Source: Microvirga soli (GTDB lineage: Bacteria > Pseudomonadota > Alphaproteobacteria > Rhizobiales > Beijerinckiaceae). From it: 33,306 nucleotides of DNA. The position numbers and the translations under genes are program-made. The notes under the pieces are model-generated. The model worked only from the letters and a program-made list of their open reading frames with translations. It made no database searches and was not told the origin of the DNA. The stretch is from the NCBI RefSeq assembly GCF_016734765.1, contig NZ_JAERQE010000046.1, positions 1-33,306 on the forward strand, read 5' to 3'. Of the stretch, positions 25,101-32,997 are shown in pieces; the first letter of the stretch is position 1; each line of letters opens with the position of its first letter.

Positions 25101-25470
25101 CTGTGGGAGAACTCCCGGACTCTGAGGCTTTGCAGTGGCGGGAAGGAGGACACTGTCGCCATAGTCCAGCGGCGGGTGTCCTTTAAATCCAGGTTTTTCC
25201 GGCGTTTGTTCAAGGTGTGGGCAGATCAGAGCAAATTTTGTTCTTTGCCCCTCCTTCGCCCAAGCCGCAAGCGTCCGCAAGAACATTTTTTGCATTGGCT
25301 GGACCGCTCGAGACGGCTCGACTGGTAGGCCGCGGCAATTATCTGCATACTGCCGCCGCGCCATGTAACAAACTTCAGGCATGGCTCAGTAAACATGCCG
25401 ACCTTGATTGTCGTCGTGACCCGCCGGTCAAGCAACTGCCGGCGAACTGCGAATGCCATGAACCCCTACG

Positions 25471-25722
25471 ATGCCAATGCGGTGGTATTTCAATCTCACG
25501 GACGGAATTGACATCATACACGACAACGAGGGCGTGGAGGTATCCTGCCCGGACGAGGCCTTCCTCCATGCACGCAGGGCCGTCGAGGAACTCAGCAACG
25601 ACGATTCAAGGGCCTCGAGTGAATGGCAGGGCTGGTGGCTTGAGATCGTCGATGGTTCGGGGGTGTCGGTCAAAAGCCTTCCACTCGATGGCTCGCTACG
25701 CGAGCCGCTCCTTCAGCACTGA
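25471..25722 (+). CDS. DUF6894-like small protein
   Basis: This 83-residue frame opens MPMRWYFNLTDGIDIIHDNE, close to the M-RYFFHLxDG-xxDxEG pattern of the DUF6894 small proteins that are abundant in Methylobacteriaceae. The middle (DEAFLHARRAVEELSNDD) is a helix with the family AxxxA spacing, and the end has a beta-hairpin (WWLEIVDGSGVSV). The ATG at 25471 or at 25477 may be the true start. Function is unknown. It is followed by a hypothetical gene and by a second DUF6894-like gene on the same strand. Confidence 0.65.
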   Translation: MPMRWYFNLTDGIDIIHDNEGVEVSCPDEAFLHARRAVEELSNDDSRASSEWQGWWLEIVDGSGVSVKSLPLDGSLREPLLQH

Positions 25723-25829
25723 GGCCGACGGCATGCCTTCGCAGATCGACGGCTTTTCAAATCGTGTGGGCTGTCAGGCGTGTGCATGCACGGACGGACC
25801 AGGAGTTGATCCGGATTTTGGAGAACGTA

Positions 25830-26300
25830 ATGCTTGGGACGACTGGCACTCCCACCGGACTTGCCTGGACCGGGGTGAACCCGGACAGGGACGAGGTGTG
25901 CATCATCCGCGCCTATGTCCAGCTTGCCCTCATGCGGTGGGAGGCGCCTGGCTTGCCTACCGTGACCGTTTCCCGGTGCGGTGCGCTGGAGGTGCGACTG
26001 ACCGAAATCCCGGAGGAGCAAAGGCTTCCGGCCGCGCCATGGCTCTGGCTGGAACTCTACTCCCCCGCCAGGCACCGCGTCATCGACAGTTGCGGATGTA
26101 CCGAGTTCGACGAACCTGAGCTGGCTCGGGCGGTGGATTTCCTCGCCAATGCAAGACAGCGAACTCAAGAGCTTCAAAAGGAGGATGCGGCTTCACCCGG
26201 CTGCGCACGGGAGGTCCTTAGCCATGGACCTTGCCGTTGTTCCCATGCCGAGCCGGGCAATCCCGCCAGACGGAGCAGGGCCCACCTGCATGAGAGGTGA
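25830..26300 (+). CDS. Hypothetical protein between two DUF6894-like genes
   Basis: The ATG at 25830 has GGAG about 9 bases upstream. An upstream in-frame start at 25764 has no such signal. The 156-residue product has a beta-rich body (DEVCIIRAYVQLALMRWEA, LPTVTVSRCGALEVRL, WLWLELYSPARHRVIDSCG) without signal peptide or membrane helix. The last 45 residues become Arg/Cys/Pro-rich (CAREVLSHGPCRCSHAEPG) and look out of frame, so a frameshift near 26190 is possible. I recognise no family. Confidence 0.45.
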   Translation: MLGTTGTPTGLAWTGVNPDRDEVCIIRAYVQLALMRWEAPGLPTVTVSRCGALEVRLTEIPEEQRLPAAPWLWLELYSPARHRVIDSCGCTEFDEPELARAVDFLANARQRTQELQKEDAASPGCAREVLSHGPCRCSHAEPGNPARRSRAHLHER

Positions 26301-26301
26301 C

Positions 26302-26532
26302 ATGCCCCGCTTCTATTTCGATGTTTGGGCGGGAGCCGAATCCATGCCCGATTCGGAAGGTCTTGAACTCGATAGCCTGAAGTCAGCCGAGCACGAGGCG
26401 ACGCAGACTGTGCTGACGCTTGGGCGTGATTGGCTGCCACGCGCCCAGGAGGTTCGTGTCGAGGTCAGGGACGAGCAGTATCAGCTGCAACTGACCTTGA
26501 GGGCTATGCTGACTGTGGAGCGGCCAGGATGA
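26302..26532 (+). CDS. Second DUF6894-like small protein
   Basis: This 76-residue protein starts MPRFYFDVWAGAESMPDSEG, again the (R)(Y/F)(Y/F)F-D-E-G layout of DUF6894, followed by LDSLKSAEHEATQTVLTLGR and a final strand pair (EVRVEVRDEQYQLQLTLRAM). The ATG at 26302 follows GAGGTGAC, so I reject the longer upstream frame. It shares its architecture with the product at 25471 but little close identity, so it is not a recent duplicate. Function is unknown. Confidence 0.65.
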   Translation: MPRFYFDVWAGAESMPDSEGLELDSLKSAEHEATQTVLTLGRDWLPRAQEVRVEVRDEQYQLQLTLRAMLTVERPG

Positions 26533-26868
26533 ATGTTCTGGAACCGGCGGAACACATGGTTAGGTGGTGCGGGAACTCTTCAGCGCGCCGACGGATATCT
26601 TCAGGATGTATATCATAGCCTAAAAGGCCGCTCATGGCACATCTGGGACGCTCGCCCAAGGGCCCCAATCCTCACGTAACCGGACGCTCCGAAAAGTGAA
26701 TGGTTTTCACTGCCTGACCCATTCCGGACCTTCCCGATGACGACAATGTCGCATTGCTCTTAGGGCCCCCTCAATGAAACTCTGACGGGGCATTGGTGAG
26801 GCTGCCGTTCCAACTAAGTGTAGGGACCGTTTGAACCTCTCGCCTCCGCTCCGGCTATGACATTTCAC
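26533..26868. repeat. Non-coding gap with a hairpin and an IS-flank-like repeat
   Basis: No gene. AGTGAA-TGGTT-TTCACT (26695-26711) can form a small hairpin. GACCCATTCCGGACCTT (26716-26732) matches GACCCATTTCGGACCTT (22970-22986), just outside the IS1182 right end, at 16 of 17 positions. The part TTCCGGACCTTC also occurs inverted at 16252-16263. This looks like a dispersed mobile-element relic. Confidence 0.4.
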
Positions 26869-27789
26869 CTAGCCTTCGCGGGTTGTTCCGAGTTGCTCGC
26901 GCGTTGGCATGCCAGCCTGCGCGCCTGGAGCAAGGCAAGCCAAGGATGCCCCACGGACAGCCCGATGAAGAGCACTCGTGAAGGGCATGGCTTCATCAAG
27001 GCCATTGGCCAGGACGCCGACGAAGGTGTCTCCGGCTCCGGTCGTATCAATCGGCTGGATCAGTCCCGCTTCAACCCTCTCGCTGTGCCCGTCAGGGTGA
27101 AAGGCAAACGCCCCGCGCGCGCCCGCGGTGACGACGCAAAGGCATCCCTTCCCTGACAGATACGAACCGGCATCCCTGAAATCGTCGTTCTTGCAGCCAA
27201 GGAGCGCTGCCGCCGCGATCGCCTCGTGCTCGTTGACAACGAAAATGTCTGTGGTGGCGAGAAGATCAGAGAGGTCGCTGGCCGGAAATGAAGGTGGAGC
27301 GGGTGCCAAGTTCCAGATGACGCGCCCACCCGCCGCCCGCACATGCCGGGCAACGTCAAGGGAGGCAACGAACGGAACCTCCATCTGGAACAGCGCGACC
27401 GTCGCGGCATCCACGGCAAAACCACGAACCGCTGCTTTCGTCAGCGAGGTATTCGCTCCGCTGGCAACGGTAATTGCGTTCTCCCCGCGCTCGTCGACGG
27501 TGATGAAGGCGCATCCGGTCGGCTCGGCACTATTGGCGACGAGATCAGCCATGACACCGTTGCGAGCGAGGTTGTCGCGTGCCGATCGACCAAAGGCGTC
27601 GTTGCCGACGCAGGCCACGATTGCGACTTGGTGCGGCAACGATGCGCGTGCGGCGGCGACCGCTTGGTTCGCGCCCTTCCCGCCGAACAAGGTCTCGTAA
27701 CGCGGCGAGAGGACGGTCTCGCCGGGCTGTGGAATCGCGGCCACGCGGGCGACCAGATCGATGTTGATGGAACCGAAGACAAGGATCAT
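26869..27789 (-). CDS. rbsK: Ribokinase-family (PfkB) sugar kinase
   Basis: This 306-residue protein is the standard ribokinase length. GGKGANQA at 36-43 is the first PfkB signature. NEHEA near 187-191 is the ribokinase anion/Mg site. DTTGAGDTFVG at 248-258 is the second signature, with catalytic Asp 254. The lid strand segment TGCAFITVDERGENAITVAS is typical. It should phosphorylate a sugar or sugar-like substrate with ATP in the cytoplasm; whether this is ribose is not certain. It is the last gene of the eight-gene GntR-controlled operon, 33 bases after rpiB. The Shine-Dalgarno before its ATG is weak, so translation may depend on coupling. Confidence 0.88.
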   Translation of the reverse strand: MILVFGSINIDLVARVAAIPQPGETVLSPRYETLFGGKGANQAVAAARASLPHQVAIVACVGNDAFGRSARDNLARNGVMADLVANSAEPTGCAFITVDERGENAITVASGANTSLTKAAVRGFAVDAATVALFQMEVPFVASLDVARHVRAAGGRVIWNLAPAPPSFPASDLSDLLATTDIFVVNEHEAIAAAALLGCKNDDFRDAGSYLSGKGCLCVVTAGARGAFAFHPDGHSERVEAGLIQPIDTTGAGDTFVGVLANGLDEAMPFTSALHRAVRGASLACLAPGAQAGMPTREQLGTTREG

Positions 27790-27822
27790 GTCACACGCGC
27801 CCGCTGTCGAATCAGTTTGGAC

Positions 27823-28269
27823 TCAGCCTTCGGCATCCATGGCGTGAAGCATTTCCACGCGGCGACGGCAGTCCTCGTCGGTGGAGAATTCCGCTGTCAG
27901 GTAGGACTCAACGAGATCCTGTGCGAGCCAGGAGCCAACGATCTTGGCGCCGATGCACATCACGTTCACGTCGTCATGCTCAACCGACTGGTGCGCTGAG
28001 TGGATGTCGTGGCAGACGGCGGCGCGAATGCCCTTGACCTTGTTGGCCGCAATCGACGCACCGACGCCGGTGCCGCAGACCATAATGCCGCGCTCGGCCT
28101 CCCCGGACTTGACCTTCTCGGTCAAGGCGCGGGCGATGTCCGGAAAATCGACGGGCTTATCATCGAAGGAGCCTACATCGATGACCTCATGGCCGAGCGA
28201 GCGAACGTGCTCGACCACCGCATTCTTGAGGGGCCATCCGGCATGATCCGACCCGATTACAACGCGCAT
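27823..28269 (-). CDS. rpiB: RpiB/LacAB-family sugar-phosphate isomerase
   Basis: This 148-residue enzyme has all the RpiB landmarks: SDHAG at 7-11, catalytic Cys65 in CGTGVG (65-70), IAANK at 73-77, His98 in EHDDVNV and C-terminal arginines 135-137. RpiB interconverts aldose and ketose phosphates, classically ribose-5-phosphate and ribulose-5-phosphate. Close relatives act on other substrates, for example allose-6-phosphate or four-carbon sugar phosphates in erythritol and threitol pathways. AGGAGAGGT precedes the ATG. It lies between a binding protein gene and the kinase, so it probably acts on the phosphorylated product of the kinase. Confidence 0.92.
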   Translation of the reverse strand: MRVVIGSDHAGWPLKNAVVEHVRSLGHEVIDVGSFDDKPVDFPDIARALTEKVKSGEAERGIMVCGTGVGASIAANKVKGIRAAVCHDIHSAHQSVEHDDVNVMCIGAKIVGSWLAQDLVESYLTAEFSTDEDCRRRVEMLHAMDAEG

Positions 28270-28297
28270 TTGGTAACCTCTCCTTCATGGTTGCAGG

Positions 28298-28322
28298 TCG
28301 GGTGGCGCTCAGCGCCACCCGA
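28298..28322 (-). terminator. Perfect 12-base stem-loop after the binding protein gene
   Basis: TCGGGTGGCGCT and AGCGCCACCCGA are exact inverted repeats with one base between them (the physical loop will be 3-5 bases). It begins about 12 bases after the stop of the binding protein on the minus strand and 28 bases before rpiB. No T-run follows, and rpiB has its own good ribosome-binding site. Its role is probably to stabilise the upstream message or reduce read-through. Confidence 0.7.
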
Positions 28323-28334
28323 TGTCTCCGTGGC

Positions 28335-29135
28335 TCAGCTCCGCATTTCCTGCGGCAGCTCGCTGCCATGGAACTTCTTGTAGATCTCGTTCAGCTTGCC
28401 ATTCTTCAGATTGGTCGAGATCCACTCGTTGAGCTTCTCGACCAGGCGCGGCTCGCCCTTGCGTACACCGACGGCAAGGTCGAAGGTGCGGATAAGCACC
28501 TTGGGCTCGAACACGCGGGCCGGGTTCTTGACGCCGATCTGGTTCACGATCGTTGCTGACGTCGCGACGCAATCAGCCTGACCCGAGACAGCAGCTGTCA
28601 CCATTGTGGCATCGTCGTCGAAGCGAGCGAGGGTGAGGTTGCGATCCTTCATGTTCGTCAATTCGGTATCCTGCGTCGTGCCGCGGGAGACGGCGATCGT
28701 CTTGCCCTTCAGGTCATCCCAGCCCTTTGCTTCAACGGTCTTCAGGCAGCCGACCACGGACTGCAAAGCTGCATAGGCCTTGGTGAAATCAATCACTTTG
28801 GCACGCTCCGGCGTGACCGAGAGTGTCGAGATGATGATGTCCGCCTTGTTGGTCTGGACGTTCGGTATCCGGGTCGCGCCGGTGGTCTGTACGAACTCAA
28901 GCTCAAGTCCAAGGTCCTTCGCGAGAAGCTGGGCGGTTTCCACATCAGATCCCGTCGGCTTAAGATTGGCATCGATCATGCCGGACGGTGGAATTGCTAG
29001 GTCGGTTGCAATGCGGATCTTCTTCGCCTTCATGATGTCGTCGAGAAGGTCAGCATGTGCAGCTGTGGTGCCGAGCGCTACCATGCAGGTCACTGCGACT
29101 GCGGCAGCGGAAAGTGGGCGCTTCATCATCGTCAT
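28335..29135 (-). CDS. Family 3 ABC transporter binding protein (polar amino acid type)
   Basis: This 266-residue type-II periplasmic binding protein (SBP_bac_3) has a signal peptide ending AAHA at about residue 28. Family segments are KKIRIATDLAIPPSGMID, ETAQLLAKDLGLELEFVQ, NKADIIISTLSVTPERAKVI and AVSRGTTQDTELTN. The normal FAPFE-like ligand loop reads LAIPPSGM, lacking the aromatic residue of many amino acid binders. A binding change towards a non-standard ligand is possible. GGGAG precedes the ATG at 29135. It belongs to the importer formed with the ATPase and two permeases, and precedes rpiB and the kinase. Confidence 0.88.
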   Translation of the reverse strand: MTMMKRPLSAAAVAVTCMVALGTTAAHADLLDDIMKAKKIRIATDLAIPPSGMIDANLKPTGSDVETAQLLAKDLGLELEFVQTTGATRIPNVQTNKADIIISTLSVTPERAKVIDFTKAYAALQSVVGCLKTVEAKGWDDLKGKTIAVSRGTTQDTELTNMKDRNLTLARFDDDATMVTAAVSGQADCVATSATIVNQIGVKNPARVFEPKVLIRTFDLAVGVRKGEPRLVEKLNEWISTNLKNGKLNEIYKKFHGSELPQEMRS

Positions 29136-29160
29136 TATCTCCCTAGGTCTTCGTTATGGT

Positions 29161-29916
29161 TCAGAGCCCGGTGCCAACGAACTGGGCGAGTTCCGGAGTT
29201 GCAGGCGATGTCAGGATCGCGGCAGGCCCGGTCTCATGGACCTTGCCGTGGTGCATGAACACAACCCGGTTGGCGATACCCCTGGCAAATCCCATCTCGT
29301 GCGTGACCATCACCATGGTCATGCCATCCGCAGCGAGCGCCTCAATGACTTTCAGAACCTCGCCGGTCAGCTCCGGGTCGAGGGCCGAGGTCACTTCGTC
29401 GAACAGCATCACCTTGGGCTGCATGGCAAGCGAGCGGGCAATCGCCGCGCGCTGCTGCTGGCCCCCGGAAAGCTGTTCGGGATATTGGTGGAGCTTGTCT
29501 TCCAAGCCGACCTGGGCAAGGACCCGCCGCGCCTGTTCCTTCGCCTGAACCTTCGAGATGCCCTTCACGGAACAGGGGGCGAGAGTGATGTTCTCCTCGA
29601 TGGTCAGGTGAGGAAACAGATTGTAGCTTTGGAAGACGATGCCGACGTCCTGACGTAGCGCTCTTAGGTCGAGCTTTGGGTCGCTGACGCGATGGCCGCA
29701 CACGACGATTTCGCCGCTGTCGATGGTCTCGAAGCGGTCGATGCAGCGAAGAGCGGTGCTCTTGCCCGAGCCGCTGCGCCCGATGAGGACGAGAACCTCG
29801 CCGCGATTGACCTCGAAGCTAACCCCGTTGAGTACCTTGAGCGCGCCGAAGCTCTTATGCACGTTCGAAAGGCCGACGACCGATGAAGCGGTATCTGTTC
29901 TGGTGATCTTGTGCAT
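29161..29916 (-). CDS. Polar-amino-acid-type ABC ATPase (GlnQ-like)
   Basis: This 251-residue ATPase starts MHKITRTDTASSVVGLSNVH. Walker A GRSGSGKST, signature LSGGQQQRAAIARSLA, Walker B VMLFDEVTSALD and switch His MVTHEMGF are all intact. The Walker B box has V where DEPTSALD is usual, as in GlnQ/HisP-type proteins. The ATG at 29916 is one base after the permease stop and has GAGG upstream; a TTG at 29931 would give five more residues but overlaps the permease. It supplies energy for the importer of this operon. Confidence 0.94.
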   Translation of the reverse strand: MHKITRTDTASSVVGLSNVHKSFGALKVLNGVSFEVNRGEVLVLIGRSGSGKSTALRCIDRFETIDSGEIVVCGHRVSDPKLDLRALRQDVGIVFQSYNLFPHLTIEENITLAPCSVKGISKVQAKEQARRVLAQVGLEDKLHQYPEQLSGGQQQRAAIARSLAMQPKVMLFDEVTSALDPELTGEVLKVIEALAADGMTMVMVTHEMGFARGIANRVVFMHHGKVHETGPAAILTSPATPELAQFVGTGL

Positions 29917-29917
29917 G

Positions 29918-30586
29918 TCAGGCAGCCTCAAGTTCGATGCGGGCCCGGCCGCCCCGCATTTCCAATCGGTGACTAAACAGCGAGAGCGGATAGCAGAGGG
30001 CGAAGTAGATGACGGCGATAATGGTGTAGATCAGGAAGGGCTCGAACAGTGAGTTGTTGATGATCTGGCCCGATCGCGCGAGTTCCACGAAGCCAACCAC
30101 CGAGGCCAGCGAGGTGTTCTTGATGATCTGCACCATGAAGCCCACGGTCGGCGGCGTCGCGATTTGGACGGCTTGCGGCAGGATGACCTTCATCATCCGT
30201 TGGGAGCGGCTGAGGGCGAGTCCCTCAGCTGCTTCCCATTGCGGTTTTGGAACAGACTCGAAGCAGCCGCGCCAGATCTCGCCGAGATAGGCACTGACGA
30301 AGATCGTGAGCGAGGCGCCTGCGGCCATCAGGGGAGAGACGGTCACGCCGAGGGCCGGCAGGCCGAAATAAGTCAAGAACATAATTACGAGAAGGGGGGT
30401 GCCCTGGATGAGCTGGACATAGCCGGCGCTTAGAAGCCGCACGATCCGGCTCGGCGAAATACGGCAGAGAGCGATGACGAAGCCGGCGATCCCACCGCCG
30501 AGCAGGCCGATGAGCGACAGTCCGATGGTCCACAGCGCTCCGTACCCAAGGAACATCAGGTGATTGGCATTGAGCGAACCGCCCAT
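29918..30586 (-). CDS. Polar-amino-acid-type ABC permease 2
   Basis: This 222-residue permease has five predicted helices and the PAAT family EAA loop (EAAEGLALSRSQRMMKVILP). LIQGTPLLVIMFLTYFGLPA is a hallmark of the His/Glu/Gln/Arg/opine permease family. I start at the ATG at 30586 behind GAGGACAAG; a longer frame to 30610 overlaps the previous stop without a better signal. It is coupled to the ATPase (one base gap) and probably pairs with permease 1. Confidence 0.92.
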   Translation of the reverse strand: MGGSLNANHLMFLGYGALWTIGLSLIGLLGGGIAGFVIALCRISPSRIVRLLSAGYVQLIQGTPLLVIMFLTYFGLPALGVTVSPLMAAGASLTIFVSAYLGEIWRGCFESVPKPQWEAAEGLALSRSQRMMKVILPQAVQIATPPTVGFMVQIIKNTSLASVVGFVELARSGQIINNSLFEPFLIYTIIAVIYFALCYPLSLFSHRLEMRGGRARIELEAA

Positions 30587-30593
30587 CTTGTCC

Positions 30594-31277
30594 TCACAAA
30601 GGGGTGCCAAGGCGTCGACGACGCGGGAAGATCACGAGGCCGAGAAGCCAGAACCCGGCCCGCATGACCAGCGACAGGACGATGTAGACGAGAGCCACAA
30701 GGATATAGGTCTCAAACGCGCGGTAGGTGTCGGATTGAATGTAGTTCGCAACCGCCGTCAGCTCCTCGGCCGAGATCTGCGACGTCACGGACGAGGCCAG
30801 CATCAGCAGCACGAACTGGCTCGTTAGGGCCGGGTAGACCTTCTCGATCGCCGGCAACATAACGACATGCCAGTAGATCTGGGACCGGGACAATGCCAGA
30901 CCTTCGGCGGCCTCGATCTGCCCGCGGGGAATGGCGTCAAAGCCCGCGCGTATGATCTCAGTCGTGTAGGCGCCGACATTGATCGTGAGCGCCGCGGCCG
31001 CGACCGTGAAGGCGGAGAACTTCAACCCCAGGCTAGCGAGGCCGAAATAGACAAGGAAGATCTGGACCAGAAGCGGCGTGTTGCGTATCGCCTCGACATA
31101 AACGCCGCAGATCCGCGCAATGATCGGATGGCTGCTGCGTCTGCCGATGGCGCCAAGAACACCGATGACCGTGCCCAGCAGGGTCGCGATGAAGGCGAGC
31201 TGGAGGGTGAGCAGGGCTCCCTCCAAGAAGGCCGGCCATCGCTCAAAGATCGCTGCGAAATCCAGGTTGAGGTTCAT
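30594..31277 (-). CDS. Polar-amino-acid-type ABC permease 1
   Basis: This 227-residue permease is of the same PAAT type, with IRNTPLLVQIFLVYFGLASL and the EAA loop IEAAEGLALSRSQIYWHVVM. A loop close to the C-terminus (TSQISAEELTAVANYIQSDT) is typical. The C-terminal tail is basic (PRRRRLGTPL). It follows the dehydrogenase gene by 16 bases. Two permease genes suggest a heterodimer, as in His/Arg or opine importers. Confidence 0.92.
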   Translation of the reverse strand: MNLNLDFAAIFERWPAFLEGALLTLQLAFIATLLGTVIGVLGAIGRRSSHPIIARICGVYVEAIRNTPLLVQIFLVYFGLASLGLKFSAFTVAAAALTINVGAYTTEIIRAGFDAIPRGQIEAAEGLALSRSQIYWHVVMLPAIEKVYPALTSQFVLLMLASSVTSQISAEELTAVANYIQSDTYRAFETYILVALVYIVLSLVMRAGFWLLGLVIFPRRRRLGTPL

Positions 31278-31293
31278 CTCAGATGATCCGGGG

Positions 31294-32196
31294 CTAGGTC
31301 GCAGCTTGGTTCGTCATCCGGTCGTAAACCCGGAAGAGAGCCTGGTTGCCGTTCGTGCCTTCACCATGGGCGCGCGCCTCGACATACTGGCTGGTCACGA
31401 GCGACGTGCCCGGTAACGGAACTGACAGAGAGAGAGCCTGCTCCTGCACAAGTCGAAGGTCCTTGAGCATCAGGTCGATGCGGAAGCCGGCCGACGCGTC
31501 ACCCGCGATCATAGCGGGCCCCAGCTTGTCGAGCATCCAGGACGCGGCCGAGCCGCCCAGCAGCACATTGCGGAGTTGATCGAGGTCCACGCCGGAGGCG
31601 CGGCCAAGCGCAAGCGCCTCGCAGATAGCTTGGAGGTTGATGCCGCAGACGAGCTGGTTGCAGAGTTTGATGGTCTGTCCGGCCCCGGCCTCACCCACAT
31701 AGGTGATCGTCGTGCCCATGGCCTGGAAATACGGCTCCGCACGCCGGAAGGCGTCTCGGTCGCCTCCGACCATGATCGAAAGCGAGGCATTCTTGGCGCC
31801 GACCGGACCACCGGATACGGGCGCATCGAGAAATTCCACGCCGGCGGCCTTGAGATCGGCATGCATGCGCCGCACGGCGACGGGAGAAATCGTGCTCATG
31901 TCGACGAGGAGACGGCCGCGTGGCGGCGACGCTAAAACGCCGCCTTCGCCGTAGACGATCTCCTCGACCTGCGGAGTATCTGGGAGCATGGAAATGACGA
32001 TGTCCGCGTCGCGGGCGGCATCGGCCGGGCTCTCAGCGCCGGTGGCACCTTGGGTAACGAGGTCGTCGACTGCCTCCTTACGTACGTCATAGGCGCAGAC
32101 TGCAAATCCGGCCTTGAGCAGGTTGAGCGCCATCTCGCGCCCCATCGTCCCCAGTCCGACAAAGCCGATCGTCGCATTCTGTTCGTTCCGTCCCAT
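31294..32196 (-). CDS. Beta-hydroxyacid dehydrogenase (3-HIBDH/GarR family)
   Basis: This 300-residue enzyme has the NAD(P) fold at GLGTMG (14-19). Asp37 at the end of the second strand (CAYDVRK) suggests NAD rather than NADP, since NADP enzymes usually have Arg there. The substrate loop is DAPVSGG (124-130), and the catalytic Lys177 and Asn180 are in GQTIKLCNQL. The family covers 3-hydroxyisobutyrate, tartronate-semialdehyde (GarR/GlxR) and L-threonate/D-erythronate dehydrogenases, so the substrate is a small hydroxy acid. The ATG at 32196 follows GGGAGA; I reject the start at 32226, which overlaps the regulator gene. It is the first enzyme gene of the operon. Confidence 0.9.
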   Translation of the reverse strand: MGRNEQNATIGFVGLGTMGREMALNLLKAGFAVCAYDVRKEAVDDLVTQGATGAESPADAARDADIVISMLPDTPQVEEIVYGEGGVLASPPRGRLLVDMSTISPVAVRRMHADLKAAGVEFLDAPVSGGPVGAKNASLSIMVGGDRDAFRRAEPYFQAMGTTITYVGEAGAGQTIKLCNQLVCGINLQAICEALALGRASGVDLDQLRNVLLGGSAASWMLDKLGPAMIAGDASAGFRIDLMLKDLRLVQEQALSLSVPLPGTSLVTSQYVEARAHGEGTNGNQALFRVYDRMTNQAAT

Positions 32197-32222
32197 CGTG
32201 TCTCCCTGTTCTTGGTCAAGTG

Positions 32223-32975
32223 TCATGAGGCGCTCCGGGCGTCGGACTCGCCGATCGCGGCACGGCGACGGAAATCGTCGCCGATCGCGAAATGCTCTCG
32301 CAGGACCCTTTCCGCATGCTCCGGGTCCCGGCCGACGATGGCGTCAAAGATCCGGCGATGATCCTCGATCAGGTAGGTTTTCATGGATTCGAACACCTGA
32401 AGAAGCTCCCGGCGACCGCGGTGGGAGCGCATCAGAATACCGGACAGCGAGTTGTGCAGCACGATCAGCGTCTCGGACTTGCCTGCGTTAACGACGGCGC
32501 GGTGAAAGTCATAGTCGGCGGCGCTGCCGCCGTCGGGATCGTCGATGGTCTCGACGATGCGTGCGAGCGCCTGCTGCAATTTTTCGAAGTCGGACACTGT
32601 GGCCCGCTCGGCGGCAAGCCGGACGGCTTGGCATTCGATCGCGATGCGCGCCTGCATCACGTCGTCGACGACGTCAGACTGTTGCGCAAACGCAAAAGTG
32701 AAAAAGTCATTTAGAACAGATGGGTCGGGCCGGCGAACGATTGTTCCGACTCGGTCGCGGATTTCCACAACGCCGAGAACCGTCAGGGCGCGCAGCGCCT
32801 CACGCAGGATCGGTCGGCTCACACCGAGCTGCGCAGCGAGATCGCGTTCAGGGATCAGCCGGTCACCCGGTCGCAATGAGCCCGCAAGCAAACGCTCGCG
32901 CAAGAAGGCGAAGACCTTCTCGAACCCCTTGCCGCCACTCTCCCTAAGCCGCGTGATTTCTAGATCAGCGGTCAT
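32223..32975 (-). CDS. FadR-subfamily GntR transcriptional regulator
   Basis: This 250-residue protein has an N-terminal winged helix with the GntR pattern PERDLAAQLGVSRPILREAL (about 43-62), wing VVEIRDRVGTIVRRP, and an all-helical FCD domain. FCD metal ligands are visible as D/H in YDFHRAVVNAG, H in EDHRRIFDAI and H in REHFAIG. Such proteins sense small organic acids and often repress the adjacent catabolic operon. It heads the eight-gene operon and directly precedes the dehydrogenase gene. A perfect consensus operator lies 12 bases upstream of its ATG. Confidence 0.93.
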   Translation of the reverse strand: MTADLEITRLRESGGKGFEKVFAFLRERLLAGSLRPGDRLIPERDLAAQLGVSRPILREALRALTVLGVVEIRDRVGTIVRRPDPSVLNDFFTFAFAQQSDVVDDVMQARIAIECQAVRLAAERATVSDFEKLQQALARIVETIDDPDGGSAADYDFHRAVVNAGKSETLIVLHNSLSGILMRSHRGRRELLQVFESMKTYLIEDHRRIFDAIVGRDPEHAERVLREHFAIGDDFRRRAAIGESDARSAS

Positions 32976-32986
32976 TCATCTTACCT

Positions 32987-32997
32987 TGGTCAGACCA
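32987..32997. promoter_or_regulatory. Operator for the FadR-type regulator (TGGTCAGACCA)
   Basis: TGGTC-A-GACCA is a perfect palindrome that satisfies the FadR-subfamily consensus TNGTNNNACNA at every fixed position. It lies 12 bases upstream of the regulator start. A looser inverted pair ACCA...TGGT occurs just upstream (about 33006-33021). Autoregulation of the whole operon is expected but not shown. Confidence 0.75.
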
